DNA of 52,181 nucleotides from Atopobiaceae bacterium (GTDB taxonomy: Bacteria > Actinomycetota > Coriobacteriia > Coriobacteriales > Atopobiaceae). This document shows positions 31,372 through 41,998 of the stretch, one piece after another. The position numbers and the translations under genes are program-made. Positions within the stretch are counted from its first letter, which is position 1; each line of letters opens with the position of its first letter. Where the stretch lies: positions 1-52,181 of the forward strand of contig JAFWMI010000299.1 in assembly GCA_017513965.1 (NCBI GenBank). The letters run 5' to 3'. The notes beneath the pieces were generated by a model that made no database searches, was not told where the DNA came from, and saw only the letters and a program-made list of their open reading frames with translations.

Positions 31372-32745
31372 TTAGATTAAGCTCCGGCGAGGTAAAGCGT
31401 CACATAGACACCACTTCCATGCAGGTACAAGTTCTATCCTTCCTGCATCCACGACCAAGGTTCTCTGGTCGCGAAGCGTCACGATGGTCCCGCATTCGAG
31501 TCCGCAGCGACGCATCGCAGCCTCCAAGCTTCCTACCTCCCTCTTGTATCTGCCGCGCTGCTCCCGACTACCCTGCGGGTCGCCAATATCCTCGCACACT
31601 TGGATGAGCTGATACTGCTCCTCGAGTTCCACATCCCCCACCACAAAGTCAACCTTCGGGCAGTCGGGGGCGTGATAGCTCGCGATGACGCCATCCCGGT
31701 CCATGCTGTACCGACGCATGAGCTCCAAAAACACAACGGTCTCGAGCCGTTGCCCAACGTCCAAATGACTCGCAGGTGTTACCGACAATGCAAGACCAGG
31801 ATCGACCGCATACGCTTTTCTCACTGTTCGGGGGTTGTCTCGGACCGAGAGCGTGTAGTCCCCCACCCAAAAGACCAGATGAGCGTCTTCCAAATCGTCC
31901 ATAAGGGCATACGCCTTTTCTGTCGAGACCGATATACCCATACTCCTGAGGTTCTTCACCTGTTTGTTGACCGAGAACGAGAGGCCTGTGGAGCGCAATG
32001 CCGTACGCGCCAGCCTACGCGCGACACGGAATTGCACCGTGCCAAAACGCTCGATTACGTCCTTTGTCACGATTTGCTCGGCGTATGCCTGCAGCATCTG
32101 TGTCCTTTGAAGGGGCGAGAGCACCTGAACGGCGGGAAAACCGCCTTGCACCAGATACCCCGAAAAGGCATGTGCCAGTTCGCTAGCGACACGCGAGGTA
32201 TACGTTCCGTTTCGAGAGAACATGTCGACCCCGTGAAAACGGCAATACTCTGCGAAGCTCAGCGGCCACATGCGATGCGTAAGAGAACGCCCGCGAAGCT
32301 CCGTAGGGATGTCGGTCGAGAGGAGCTTGGAGGAGGATCCAGAGAGAACGACCGTTACCTTGCAGTGCTCCGACACATTTCGCACAAAGGCCTGCCAGCC
32401 AACGACCTCCTGTATCTCGTCCAAAAACAGGTAGCATCCCTCGCGAGCGGTCGGGACGAGGTCGTAGTACGCATCGAGCACGTCACGTGCACACGTGGGA
32501 GAGTCCAAGTCCAACCGGTCGTCATCAAAATCGAAGTACAGCACGCGATCGCGTGGGACACCAGCGGCAAGCAACTCGTTGATAAGCTGATATAACGCAA
32601 AGGTCTTGCCGCATCGTCGTACCCCGATGATGCTCAAAACGGGATTGTGCATTGCCGGACTTGGCAACCGCAAACCTCCAAGATCGCGCTCTGTAACAGG
32701 CGGAAGCTCCAGATCCAGATACTCGCTCACGAGCTGTTCGTACAT
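31372..32745 (-). CDS. AAA-family ATPase with DUF4143 domain
   Basis: 457 residues. The AAA_14 domain has Walker A GVRRCGKTFALYQL and Walker B CYLFLDEIQEV near residue 110; LSGSSSKLLS follows as sensor 1. The DUF4143 part (from about 210) ends in a PD-(D/E)XK-like core with CPKVDFVV near 390. These proteins are common, mobile and of unclear role; some are suggested to act in defence or as toxin-like modules. GGAAAAGA precedes the ATG. The gene is preceded by a 13-bp inverted repeat and by lower-GC DNA than its neighbours, which may indicate transfer. Confidence 0.85.
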   Translation of the reverse strand: MYEQLVSEYLDLELPPVTERDLGGLRLPSPAMHNPVLSIIGVRRCGKTFALYQLINELLAAGVPRDRVLYFDFDDDRLDLDSPTCARDVLDAYYDLVPTAREGCYLFLDEIQEVVGWQAFVRNVSEHCKVTVVLSGSSSKLLSTDIPTELRGRSLTHRMWPLSFAEYCRFHGVDMFSRNGTYTSRVASELAHAFSGYLVQGGFPAVQVLSPLQRTQMLQAYAEQIVTKDVIERFGTVQFRVARRLARTALRSTGLSFSVNKQVKNLRSMGISVSTEKAYALMDDLEDAHLVFWVGDYTLSVRDNPRTVRKAYAVDPGLALSVTPASHLDVGQRLETVVFLELMRRYSMDRDGVIASYHAPDCPKVDFVVGDVELEEQYQLIQVCEDIGDPQGSREQRGRYKREVGSLEAAMRRCGLECGTIVTLRDQRTLVVDAGRIELVPAWKWCLCDALPRRSLI

Positions 32746-32753
32746 TCTTTTCC

Positions 32754-32813
32754 AATCTTCTTCGGTTTACGTAAAAGTTAATAACATTTCTTTTTCGTAT
32801 ACCGAAGAAGATT
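32754..32813. promoter_or_regulatory. 13-bp perfect inverted repeat around the AAA ATPase promoter
   Basis: AATCTTCTTCGGT (32754-32766) and ACCGAAGAAGATT (32801-32813) flank 34 AT-rich nt which include the palindrome TTTACGTAAA (32766-32775). One arm begins 8 nt upstream of the start codon. It could be a looping operator or a transcript hairpin that hides the ribosome site. Confidence 0.75.
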
Positions 32814-32879
32814 TAGGAATGGAACGTCACCTTCTTCACTCGATGTAAGGCGTGCCATTCAAGGAGTGCCCGTTTCGCC

Positions 32880-32925
32880 CAAAACAAACGACCGCAAAGG
32901 GAGACCCCCTTTTGCGGTCGTTGTT
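32880..32925 (-). terminator. Terminator of the small secreted protein gene
   Basis: AACGACCGCAAA pairs with the TTTTGCGGTCGTT arm (within 32887-32923). On the minus strand it is followed by TTTGTTTTGGG. Confidence 0.8.
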
Positions 32926-32946
32926 ACGGGACGCACGTGTTAGGTG

Positions 32947-33531
32947 CTAGTACGACAGCCTCTTTGCGATGCCCTTGAGGCAGGTGACCGGCGTGCTGTT
33001 GGTGTACTTGGACGATTTGCCAAAGCTTTGCATCTTGGCCATGTGCTTGAGCGTCGAGCTGCTCGCACCGTCGCCCCCTCTGGGATCCCATGCAGAGACC
33101 ATGATGTACTTGCCCTTGCCAATCTTCGCGAAGAAGCTGTCCGTTCCCTGCGCGGGTTGGTATATCTTAGCCTTACTGCCGTTCTTGAGCCTAACCTTCT
33201 TGCCAACGTAATGGCTATACCCGCTCTTCGTTAACGTCTTCACCAGCCCGGAGTCCACCGCGGAGATATACGCCAACGTCTTGCCCTGCTTCGACGTGAT
33301 GTAGGTCGTCGTTCCGGACTTCGTGATCTTCACCTTGCCGCGCCAGTACTTGGGCAGGGTGAGCTTCCAGCCCTTGCCCTTAACGACGCTCTTAGACGAC
33401 TGGATGGTGAGCACCGCTTGGTCGCCGTCCTGCCGCGCGAGCGCCACCGCGGGCGCGCACTGCACGACCATGAGCAGCGCCAGTGCGACGGCTGCGATTG
33501 CCTTCCCCAAACTCTGCCTAGCGTTCTTCAT
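32947..33531 (-). CDS. Small secreted protein of unknown function
   Basis: 194 residues with a signal peptide (KAIAAVALALLMVVQCAPAVA, cut near ALARQ). The mature part has a basic beta-rich look: LPKYWRGKVKITKSGTTTYI, YVGKKVRLKNGSKAKIY, KIGKGKYIMVSAWD. Similar short secreted proteins occur in multiple copies in coriobacteria, to my recollection, without known role. GGAAGGAGA precedes the ATG at 33529-33531. It lies 34 bp after the ettA stop, so it may be co-transcribed. Confidence 0.8.
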   Translation of the reverse strand: MKNARQSLGKAIAAVALALLMVVQCAPAVALARQDGDQAVLTIQSSKSVVKGKGWKLTLPKYWRGKVKITKSGTTTYITSKQGKTLAYISAVDSGLVKTLTKSGYSHYVGKKVRLKNGSKAKIYQPAQGTDSFFAKIGKGKYIMVSAWDPRGGDGASSSTLKHMAKMQSFGKSSKYTNSTPVTCLKGIAKRLSY

Positions 33532-33565
33532 TTTCCCGTCTCCTTCCTGACGTACCTTATATTGC

Positions 33566-35245
<1,680 letters not shown>

Positions 35246-35599
35246 GCATTGCTCCCGTCGTTATGCCTGCGTTAGTCTCACCATAGTATCGTAACGCCAG
35301 CGCAATCCCCCGCCACGCACGACATGTTCATTGTGACTCGTCTTCTTTGCACGCCAATGACGACCTAGCGACCGCTAACGTCAGTTTTCCGACGTTAGCG
35401 GTCAATGTGGGATTCTAACGCCAAAAAACGGCCAAAAACTTGCGTTAGGACTATCGCGCTCGTTGAGGCAAGAGCCTCTTGGTCATACTACGACTCCTCG
35501 TAGGGTACTTCGGCATCGTACAGCCACGGGGCAAAAAGATTCACACCCGCGAATACTTGCTCGCCTCGCCGCTGGGCTACAGCCCGCGACCCGTCAATA
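35246..35599. other. Intergenic region with CTAACG repeats and a frameshifted coding remnant
   Basis: Two parts. 35370-35458 holds alternating CTAACG/CGTTAG motifs (a perfect 13-bp inverted repeat and a weaker one). 35488-35599 is open on the minus strand and reads like the lost C-terminus of the zinc-ribbon protein (RRGEQVFAGVNLFAPWLYDA then EVPYEES and stop). Confidence 0.6.
35370..35403. repeat. Perfect 13-bp inverted repeat GACCGCTAACGTC/GACGTTAGCGGTC
   Basis: Arms 35370-35382 and 35391-35403 with an 8-nt spacer. A second pair, CTAACGC (35415-35421) and GCGTTAG (35452-35458), shares the same core. The cluster is about 125 nt upstream of ettA and downstream of the zinc-ribbon gene; it could be a terminator, a regulator site or a REP-like sequence. 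Confidence 0.75.
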
Positions 35600-36577
35600 C
35601 TATCGCCCGGCGTTTCCTCCGGCCGCGTTGCTAGTCGTACCATCGCGCTTGAGGTCGCGATAATACGAGAGCTGCTGGTTGGAAGCAAGGTCGATGACGA
35701 CGGGCGTCTCCAGGGCGTTGCCCCAATAGTCGCACACGCGCACGAGGTGGAAGGACTGGCTTGACCTGTTCGATGCGTCCGCTCCCCTCAGGTACACATA
35801 GATTCCGTCCGAGAGCACCACGTAACCGGCGGTGCCTTCGCTGAGCATCTGCGCGAGGTCGTTTTGGTAGATGGCCTGGCCGCGCACTCCGGAGTACTCA
35901 ACGGCCTCGTTGGCAATGTTGCGCAGCTCTTCGTCGGTATGGCCGATCATTACGGCGGGACTTACCTCCTTGCCGCCGTCAGCCAGGGAATAGAGCGCGC
36001 CCTCACCTGCAATGGAGAGCGTGCCGGTGGTTCCCGCGTCGTACACATGAAAGTAATGAACGGCCACGTACTCGTCGTTTACGAGCGTCACCTCGGGATA
36101 CAAACATACGTAAGCCCACGGCTTCCAGCTGGCTAAGCTGTCGCGAGCAGTCTGCACCTGCTGCTGGACGTCTGCGTTTATGGCGTCAGTTGCTGCGGTA
36201 TTGCCGGCGTCTGTGGAAAACACCGGATACCAAATGTCGGTTGAGGCGCTGTCTTCTCCACCCGAGCTCTCGTGCGACCACGTGTAGCTGACCTGTGGGA
36301 CGGTCGGCACCTCCGCTTTGGCTGTCGCCGATTCACTGGTCGTTGTGCTTGCAACGTTTTGCGCAACGGCATTGGCGTCATTGCGCGGGTCGCTTCGCGT
36401 GGCGACCATAGCACCCAACGCTATTGCGACGATGGCAAGGACGACGACAGCAACAACGAGGATCTTTTGTCCCGACCCCGCACGTACCCCCTCCTTTTTG
36501 GAGAGCTTGCGGCCACAGTGCTCACAGAACTTCGCGTTGTCATTTACTGAGCGACCGCAATTTGGGCATACAGACAT
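35600..36577 (-). CDS. Zinc-ribbon, membrane-anchored protein with DUF3298/RsiV-like domain
   Basis: 325 residues. N-terminal zinc ribbon CPNCGRSVNDNAKFCEHCG, then one membrane helix (about 38-60), a Thr/Ser linker and an extracellular domain (about 95-310) containing DIWYPVFSTDAGNTAATDAINADVQQQV and YVAVHYFHVYDAGTTG, a pattern seen in DUF3298/DUF4163-type domains. GGGAGG precedes the ATG at 36575-36577. The protein ends in a low-complexity GGNAGR tail at TAG 35600-35602, while the next frame continues with 38 protein-like residues, so a frameshift near the CCC run at 35605-35607 is likely. Confidence 0.8.
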   Translation of the reverse strand: MSVCPNCGRSVNDNAKFCEHCGRKLSKKEGVRAGSGQKILVVAVVVLAIVAIALGAMVATRSDPRNDANAVAQNVASTTTSESATAKAEVPTVPQVSYTWSHESSGGEDSASTDIWYPVFSTDAGNTAATDAINADVQQQVQTARDSLASWKPWAYVCLYPEVTLVNDEYVAVHYFHVYDAGTTGTLSIAGEGALYSLADGGKEVSPAVMIGHTDEELRNIANEAVEYSGVRGQAIYQNDLAQMLSEGTAGYVVLSDGIYVYLRGADASNRSSQSFHLVRVCDYWGNALETPVVIDLASNQQLSYYRDLKRDGTTSNAAGGNAGR

Positions 36578-36710
36578 GAGGTGCCTCCCACACACGAGCC
36601 TTACCAACACCTCAGATTGTACATCAGCCCAAAAAGGCCCACGCCCACTCACGGCACCAAAGGAGGTCGTTTTAGCGCAAGGTCACTCGAGAGACACCAG
36701 ACGCCAGCTT

Positions 36711-38645
36711 TTATCCAATGCGAGCGCTCAGCAATGCCGCATAGTCGGTAACGTCATTCATTTCCATGCGCTGCAGCCCCTGTTCGGCAAGGTAATCGCT
36801 CAAAGACGGCTCGTCTGGTGACACAACGCCACTGCCTACCTGCTCGAGCGCGGCAGCACCGTCGCCAAAGTCCACACGCGAGACCCACCACGACGTATTG
36901 TTCGAACCGTAAGCGTAGAGCTGCCCCTTGGCGTCGCCTGCGTCCATACCACTATTGGCATATTCCCCCATGAACACAACCTTGTTCGAGGCGATAGTGA
37001 ACACATAACGGCGGAGGTTGGCGGTGGTGGTGCCCGCCTCAACAATGAGCTCGGGGGTGCCGTTAGCGTCGATGTCGTAGATGCCGTAGCCAAGATGGGC
37101 CTTCCACAGACCCTTGCTCTTTGCGCGATACTGCTTCGCAAACACGCCGGTTCCCTGCGTGGCCTGGGCCAAGACAGGTTGATACACATCATAGGGCGTG
37201 TATTTCACCACAACCTTAAAGCTCACGGTAGCGGTCGCGGCTTTATAGTTTGCGTTCCCGGCGGCGCGAACGCGAACCGTAATCTTGTAGCGCCCGGCCT
37301 TGGTTCCCTTCTTCACCGTGATCTTGCCAGTCTTGGCATTGACGGTCACGCGCTTGGAACCCGAGACCTTCTCGTACGTCACCGCGCCTTGGGCACCCGC
37401 AACCGTGATGTTGCGCACTGTTCGAGCGCGATTGGCCCTGTAGTTGACCGTTACGGTAGACTTGCGCACGGAAGCCTCAAGCGGATTCTTGGCCTTCTTG
37501 ATCTTGAACGTGGCCGTGCGTGTACCAGCGTAATTGCCCATACCCGTAACAACAACGCGAGCCGTGCCCACGTTCTTGTTGCGCTGGTACGAGAGGGTAT
37601 AGTCCGTCCCCAGCGTCAACGTCTTCGTTCCATCGGTCACGATCGGCTTGGGCTTTATGGCCTTGCCCGTGTACGCGCGTGTCTTAAGACCGCTCACCTC
37701 AAGCTCGCTTACGTCCTTTGCCTGTATGGTGAAGTTCTTGGTAACGCTGCCGGTATACGCACCCACGCCCGTAACCACTACATGAGCCGTACCAGCGTTT
37801 TTGTTGTTGTCATACGTAACCTCGTAGTCAACGCCCGCATCCAGCGCACGACCACCCAACGTAACCTCAGCGACCTTTGGCTTGCGCGCCTTGCCGTTGT
37901 AGACGCACGAAGAGGTCTTGAGCTTTACCTGAGCGTCTGCAATTGAGACGAGCTCGGGCTCGGAACCATCCGCCACAGCCCGCGTGGTAGCGCCACCCGT
38001 GTAAAAGTGATAGCCCTTTTCAAAGGCTATGGTTCTGCCGGCGCCCAGTTGGATAAAACCGTTGCCCGAGATTTCGTATCCCGGATCGGCCACGCGCACG
38101 CGCGCCGAGTAATTTCCCTCGCACGTGCGCAGATAGTTCCCCTTGCGCTCAAGCACCACGAAGCTGTGTCCGCCGGCACGAATGACGTCGCCCGTACGCA
38201 CCTCGGAGATGTCGTCGAAGTACTCCCCCTCTTCGTAGTTGTCCACGCCATACATATACTTGGCAAAGTCACAGGCATAGGCATAGCACTGCCACGAAGT
38301 CCAGTTGGAGATTTTTGGCGTTTGCCAGCCCCAAGACGTTCCGTCGCTCCACCGCGCGTCTGCCAAAAAGGCATCCGTAAGCGCAAAGTACGTTTGCTGC
38401 GTCATGGGGGTGGACTGCACCTGGAGGTACTGCTCTTCTGCCGGCTCTTCGGCCTGCGCCTGAAGGGCGTCGTCACCGTACTCCTCTACCGACTGCTCTT
38501 CCGCGGCCGTCTCTTCAACGACCGCAGCGTCGTCCTCAGAAACCACAACCAGCTCAACGGACTCCTCGGCCCGCGCCACGACGGGCGAGAATCCCAACGC
38601 CATACATACGATCATCGGCGCCAAAAGCGCACGTGCCATTTTCAT
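36711..38645 (-). CDS. Secreted CHAP/NlpC-like protein with MBG-type repeats
   Basis: 644 residues. Signal peptide (ARALLAPMIVCMALGFSPVV) cut near ARAEE, an acidic region, then a CHAP-like module (about 90-215) with TSWQCYAYACDFAKYMYG (Cys), TGDVIRAGGHSFVVLE (His) and CEGNYSARVRV. Two MBG-like repeats follow (VYNGKARKPKVAEVTLGGRA and AYTGKAIKPKPIVTDGTKTL, each ending YTGSVTKNF or YAGTRTATF), then an Ig-like domain, then a C-terminal region YDIDANGTPELIVEAGT seen in several coriobacterial surface proteins. A cell-wall peptidase or amidase role is likely from the Cys/His order; the substrate is unknown. AAGGAAGAG precedes the ATG. Confidence 0.85.
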   Translation of the reverse strand: MKMARALLAPMIVCMALGFSPVVARAEESVELVVVSEDDAAVVEETAAEEQSVEEYGDDALQAQAEEPAEEQYLQVQSTPMTQQTYFALTDAFLADARWSDGTSWGWQTPKISNWTSWQCYAYACDFAKYMYGVDNYEEGEYFDDISEVRTGDVIRAGGHSFVVLERKGNYLRTCEGNYSARVRVADPGYEISGNGFIQLGAGRTIAFEKGYHFYTGGATTRAVADGSEPELVSIADAQVKLKTSSCVYNGKARKPKVAEVTLGGRALDAGVDYEVTYDNNKNAGTAHVVVTGVGAYTGSVTKNFTIQAKDVSELEVSGLKTRAYTGKAIKPKPIVTDGTKTLTLGTDYTLSYQRNKNVGTARVVVTGMGNYAGTRTATFKIKKAKNPLEASVRKSTVTVNYRANRARTVRNITVAGAQGAVTYEKVSGSKRVTVNAKTGKITVKKGTKAGRYKITVRVRAAGNANYKAATATVSFKVVVKYTPYDVYQPVLAQATQGTGVFAKQYRAKSKGLWKAHLGYGIYDIDANGTPELIVEAGTTTANLRRYVFTIASNKVVFMGEYANSGMDAGDAKGQLYAYGSNNTSWWVSRVDFGDGAAALEQVGSGVVSPDEPSLSDYLAEQGLQRMEMNDVTDYAALLSARIG

Positions 38646-38960
38646 AAGCTCTTCCTTGCCTCGACAACAAGTGCTACATCAACCATGGCATATGCGCGGG
38701 CCTCATGTGTCCCGACCTGCAATTCTGCAGAGAACTACCCCACAAACGCCATAACCTCAACACGCCCAGCACAAGAACTCTCTCAAAACGGCTAACCAGG
38801 GAGGGACAGTCCCCTTTTGGTTAATTCGCGAATTAACCAAAAGGGGACTGTCCCTCTCTGGTTGCCTCCTGTCGGCAGATGGAGAAATGCCAAACGGAGA
38901 AACACCCAACGAGTGCTATTATGAATTTAACTGACCAAACCGCTCCAGAATCGAACTATC
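38646..38960. other. Divergent intergenic region containing a 70-bp palindrome
   Basis: Between the CHAP/MBG gene (minus) and the MBOAT gene (plus). Apart from the palindrome at 38794-38863 no gene or RNA is evident. The MBOAT start has no obvious ribosome site. Confidence 0.7.
38794..38863. repeat. Near-perfect 70-bp palindrome
   Basis: The halves 38801-38828 and 38829-38856 are exact reverse complements with no spacer; after one mismatch six more pairs follow (38794-38799 with 38858-38863). The arms contain GGGACAGTCCCCTTTTGG and the centre is TTAATTCGCGAATTAA. From memory, GGGACAGTCCCC palindromes recur in many genomes and have been linked to REP-like sequences. Confidence 0.95.
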
Positions 38961-40382
38961 ATGGTCTTCTCTAGCTTCGTGTTTCTCTTTGTGTTCCTAG
39001 CGCTGCATTTGCTTGCGTATCGACTTGCCCCCGCACAACACAAGAACAAGGTGCTGCTCATCTCGTCGCTCATCTTCTATGCATGGGGCGGCCCCGTTTA
39101 CGTGTTTTTGCTCGCAGGCGAAACAGCCCTCTGCTGGTTCCTCGCACTCGTAATCGAGCACTCAAAATCACCCGGGCAGCGCAAGGCGGCGCTTGTGGCC
39201 ATGTGCGTTGGCATGCTTGGCCTGCTCGCCTACTTTAAGTACACGGGCTTCCTATTGGGCATTGTTCAGGGCATCTTTGGCGTGCCACACGACATTCCCA
39301 ACATCGTTTTGCCCATAGGTATCTCGTTCTACACCTTCCAGCTCATTAGCTACGTTTGCGATGTGTATCGCGGCAATGTTGAGGCGCAGCCCACCTATTG
39401 GAAGCTCCTGTTGTACTCGTCTCTCTTCCATCAATGCATCGCCGGTCCCATCGTACGCTACGAGACGGTAGCGGGCGAGATAGACCACCGCAGGATCCGC
39501 AAGGCGGAAGTCTACTACGGCGTGCGGCGCTTTTGCGTTGGCCTCGCCAAGAAGACGCTACTGGCCAACGCCTTTGCCAGCGCGGCCGACACACTCGTGC
39601 CCATAGGCGGCGACGCGCTTGCCGCCCAAGCCGTAACGGGGTACTGGCTGGGAATGCTGTGCTACATGTTCCAGATTTATCTGGACTTTTCTGCCTACTC
39701 AGACATGGCCATTGGTCTTGGCCGCATGATCGGCTTCCATTATCTGGAGAACTTTGACCACCCGTACATGGCCTCCTCCGTTCAGGACTTCTGGCGTCGC
39801 TGGCACATTTCGCTTTCGTCCTTCTTCCGCGACTACGTGTACATTCCGCTTGGCGGAAGCCGCTGCTCCACCATTTGCTATGTTCGCAACATGGCGGTGG
39901 TGTGGTTCCTCACCGGCCTTTGGCACGGCGCCAGTTGGAACTACATCCTTTGGGGCCTGTACTTCTTCGTGCTTCTGCTGCTCGAGCGATTCGTGATTCG
40001 CGGACGCCTGCCCAAGGTGGCGGGTCATGCATGCGCGCTTCTTGCGGTGTACTTTGGCTGGGTGCTCTTCCGCTTTGAGAGCTTCTCGGAGCTCGCAACC
40101 GTTATTGCCGGCATGTTTGGCGCCACGCCCGGTGGCTTTTGGAGCCTCTCGGTGCATACGGTATTCATGCAGAACGTGTTCCTCATTATTGTGGGCGTGA
40201 TCGCCTGTACCAACTTGGGCACTGCTATTCGCCAGTTCCTACTCGTTAGGGCACGAAACGTCCAATGGGCTTGCACCGCAGTCACCGTGCTCGACGCCGT
40301 TACTCCGCCTTTGCTGCTTGCGCTCTCCACCATTGCCTTGGCGGGCGCGAGCTACAACCCCTTTATCTACTTCCAGTTCTAG
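38961..40382 (+). CDS. MBOAT-family O-acyltransferase (AlgI/PatA-like)
   Basis: 473 residues with about ten membrane helices. It has the MBOAT core: LPIGISFYTFQLISYVCDVYRG, FPQ-equivalent FHQCIAGPIVRY, FQIYLDFSAYSDMAIGLGRMIG, FWRRWHISLSSFFRDYVYIPLGG and WFLTGLWHGASWNYILWG with the catalytic His. These proteins move acetyl groups across the membrane for O-acetylation of peptidoglycan, teichoic acid or exopolysaccharide. The following DHHW gene (18 nt away) is the expected extracellular partner. Confidence 0.95.
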   Translation: MVFSSFVFLFVFLALHLLAYRLAPAQHKNKVLLISSLIFYAWGGPVYVFLLAGETALCWFLALVIEHSKSPGQRKAALVAMCVGMLGLLAYFKYTGFLLGIVQGIFGVPHDIPNIVLPIGISFYTFQLISYVCDVYRGNVEAQPTYWKLLLYSSLFHQCIAGPIVRYETVAGEIDHRRIRKAEVYYGVRRFCVGLAKKTLLANAFASAADTLVPIGGDALAAQAVTGYWLGMLCYMFQIYLDFSAYSDMAIGLGRMIGFHYLENFDHPYMASSVQDFWRRWHISLSSFFRDYVYIPLGGSRCSTICYVRNMAVVWFLTGLWHGASWNYILWGLYFFVLLLLERFVIRGRLPKVAGHACALLAVYFGWVLFRFESFSELATVIAGMFGATPGGFWSLSVHTVFMQNVFLIIVGVIACTNLGTAIRQFLLVRARNVQWACTAVTVLDAVTPPLLLALSTIALAGASYNPFIYFQF

Positions 40383-40400
40383 CGCATCGAGAGGGCCATC

Positions 40401-41819
40401 ATGCCAAACGCAAAACGCTCCACCACGCAAAAGCAGCCGCGCAGACGGAGGCGTCGGTCCAAGCTCACGCCCGAGCAACGCGCACGTGCTCGCACCATCG
40501 CTCGCGGGCGCAGGATCGGCGTCGTTGCGTCGGGAGTCATTCTTGCGCTTGCGGCCGTTGTGGGACTGCTGTTCTTTGCTCGCCCCACCACCTCGGAGGT
40601 GGAGCGTCGCACCCTAACGGCTTTTCCCACGCTCTCGTGGTCGGGCTTTTGGGACGGGTCGTTTTTCTCGGACCTCGGCTTGTGGTATAGCGACACATAT
40701 CCGGTACGCGAGCAGCTCGTTGCGGCCGACCAGGCCATCGACGGTCTTCATGGCATTACGACTGGCACGCAGATGGTAGGCGGCACCAAGCAGGCAGACG
40801 AACTGCCACCCGCCAACACCACAACCAAGAGCGACTCGACCGCGCAGAACGAAACGACGACAACGACGAAGAAGAAGGAGCGGGAACACGTTGAGGTACC
40901 CGCCGCAGAGGAAATGGCGGCTGCCATTCAGGACCAGATAACCGATGGCCTCTACGTAAAGGGCGACGCCGCGTACAACATCTATTACTTCTCGCAGGAC
41001 GCCGTGGAGGAGTATGCAGATGCCATCAACGCGGCCGCCGAAACCCTCGAAGGCAAAGCACAGGTGTACTCCGTCGTCGTGCCCAACTCGTCGGGCATCA
41101 TGCTCAGCGAGCAGGAGATAAAGGACCTGGGCGGCACCAACCAAGTTGACGCGATTAAGTACTTCTACAGCCTGTACAACGACAACGTGCGTAGCGTGGA
41201 CACGGCAAGCCAGCTGCAGCAGCACACCGATGAGTACATCTACTTCCGCACCGACCATCATTGGACTTCCTTAGGTGCCTACTACGGCTATCTGGCGTTT
41301 TGTGAGGCCAAGGGCATAAAGCCCGAGAGCCGCGACGCCATGCAGCACGTGAACTTTGGCGACTTCCTTGGATCGTTCTACTCGGAGCTAAGCAATGCCC
41401 AAATGGCCGCGAACCCCGATCAGGTGGAGGCGTGGATTCCAAACGGAACCAACGACATGATTCTGTACGACACCGACGGAAGCGAGCAGGAGCTCAACGT
41501 AATCACCGACACGTCCGACTGGGATGTTACGGGCAAGACGATGGCGTTTATCATGGGCGACCAGCCGCTAGAGAAAATCTCGAACCCCAAGGTGACCGAC
41601 GGATCGGCCTGCTTGGTTATAAAGGACTCGTTTGGCGACTTCTTCGTGCCTTGGCTCGTGGACAGCTACTCGACGGTATGGGTGGCAGACTTCCGGTACT
41701 TTGAGGGCAGCATCCCCGACTTCGTGAGCGAGCACGGCATCAACGACCTCATCATCGAGAGTAACGTGTCGCTCGCTGGAGGCGGCGTGTTTGGCCCCGC
41801 CATTCTTGGCAGGTTGTAA
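40401..41819 (+). CDS. DHHW-family protein (AlgX/AlgJ-like acetyltransferase partner)
   Basis: 472 residues: a basic cytoplasmic head (KQPRRRRRRSKL), one membrane helix (about 41-62), a Thr/Lys-rich linker (about 115-155), then an SGNH-like domain with VVVPNSSGIMLSEQE, the name motif RTDHHWTSLGAYYGY and VIKDSFGDFFVPWL holding the probable nucleophile Ser. Such proteins finish polymer O-acetylation together with an MBOAT partner, here encoded just upstream. GAGAGGG precedes the ATG. Confidence 0.93.
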   Translation: MPNAKRSTTQKQPRRRRRRSKLTPEQRARARTIARGRRIGVVASGVILALAAVVGLLFFARPTTSEVERRTLTAFPTLSWSGFWDGSFFSDLGLWYSDTYPVREQLVAADQAIDGLHGITTGTQMVGGTKQADELPPANTTTKSDSTAQNETTTTTKKKEREHVEVPAAEEMAAAIQDQITDGLYVKGDAAYNIYYFSQDAVEEYADAINAAAETLEGKAQVYSVVVPNSSGIMLSEQEIKDLGGTNQVDAIKYFYSLYNDNVRSVDTASQLQQHTDEYIYFRTDHHWTSLGAYYGYLAFCEAKGIKPESRDAMQHVNFGDFLGSFYSELSNAQMAANPDQVEAWIPNGTNDMILYDTDGSEQELNVITDTSDWDVTGKTMAFIMGDQPLEKISNPKVTDGSACLVIKDSFGDFFVPWLVDSYSTVWVADFRYFEGSIPDFVSEHGINDLIIESNVSLAGGGVFGPAILGRL

Positions 41820-41920
41820 CCTCGCGGACCTCGGCCTTAGGTTAACAACTTACAATTCTTTGCATGCTCTGGTAATCTTTATCGCCACCCATTCCAAGCC
41901 AAAGAGAACGGGAGATAAAG
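41820..41920. other. Short intergenic region
   Basis: AT-rich start of a lower-GC segment. GGGAGATAAAG near its end is the ribosome site of the 25-residue frame that follows. Confidence 0.5.
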
Positions 41921-41998
41921 ATGGATGTCCCTTACACCTTGCTTTTGTCTACTTCTCGTTTGACACCATCCTCGGTCGTTGAAGGCTGGGAACCATGA
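41921..41998 (+). CDS. 25-codon frame coupled to, or split from, the next gene
   Basis: ATG 41921 encodes MDVPYTLLLSTSRLTPSSVV then EGWEP and stops at TGA 41996-41998, overlapping the ATG of the next gene (ATGA). It has the better ribosome site (GGGAG, 7 nt upstream). It is either a coupled leader peptide or the original N-terminus of the next protein cut off by a frameshift. Confidence 0.5.
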   Translation: MDVPYTLLLSTSRLTPSSVVEGWEP

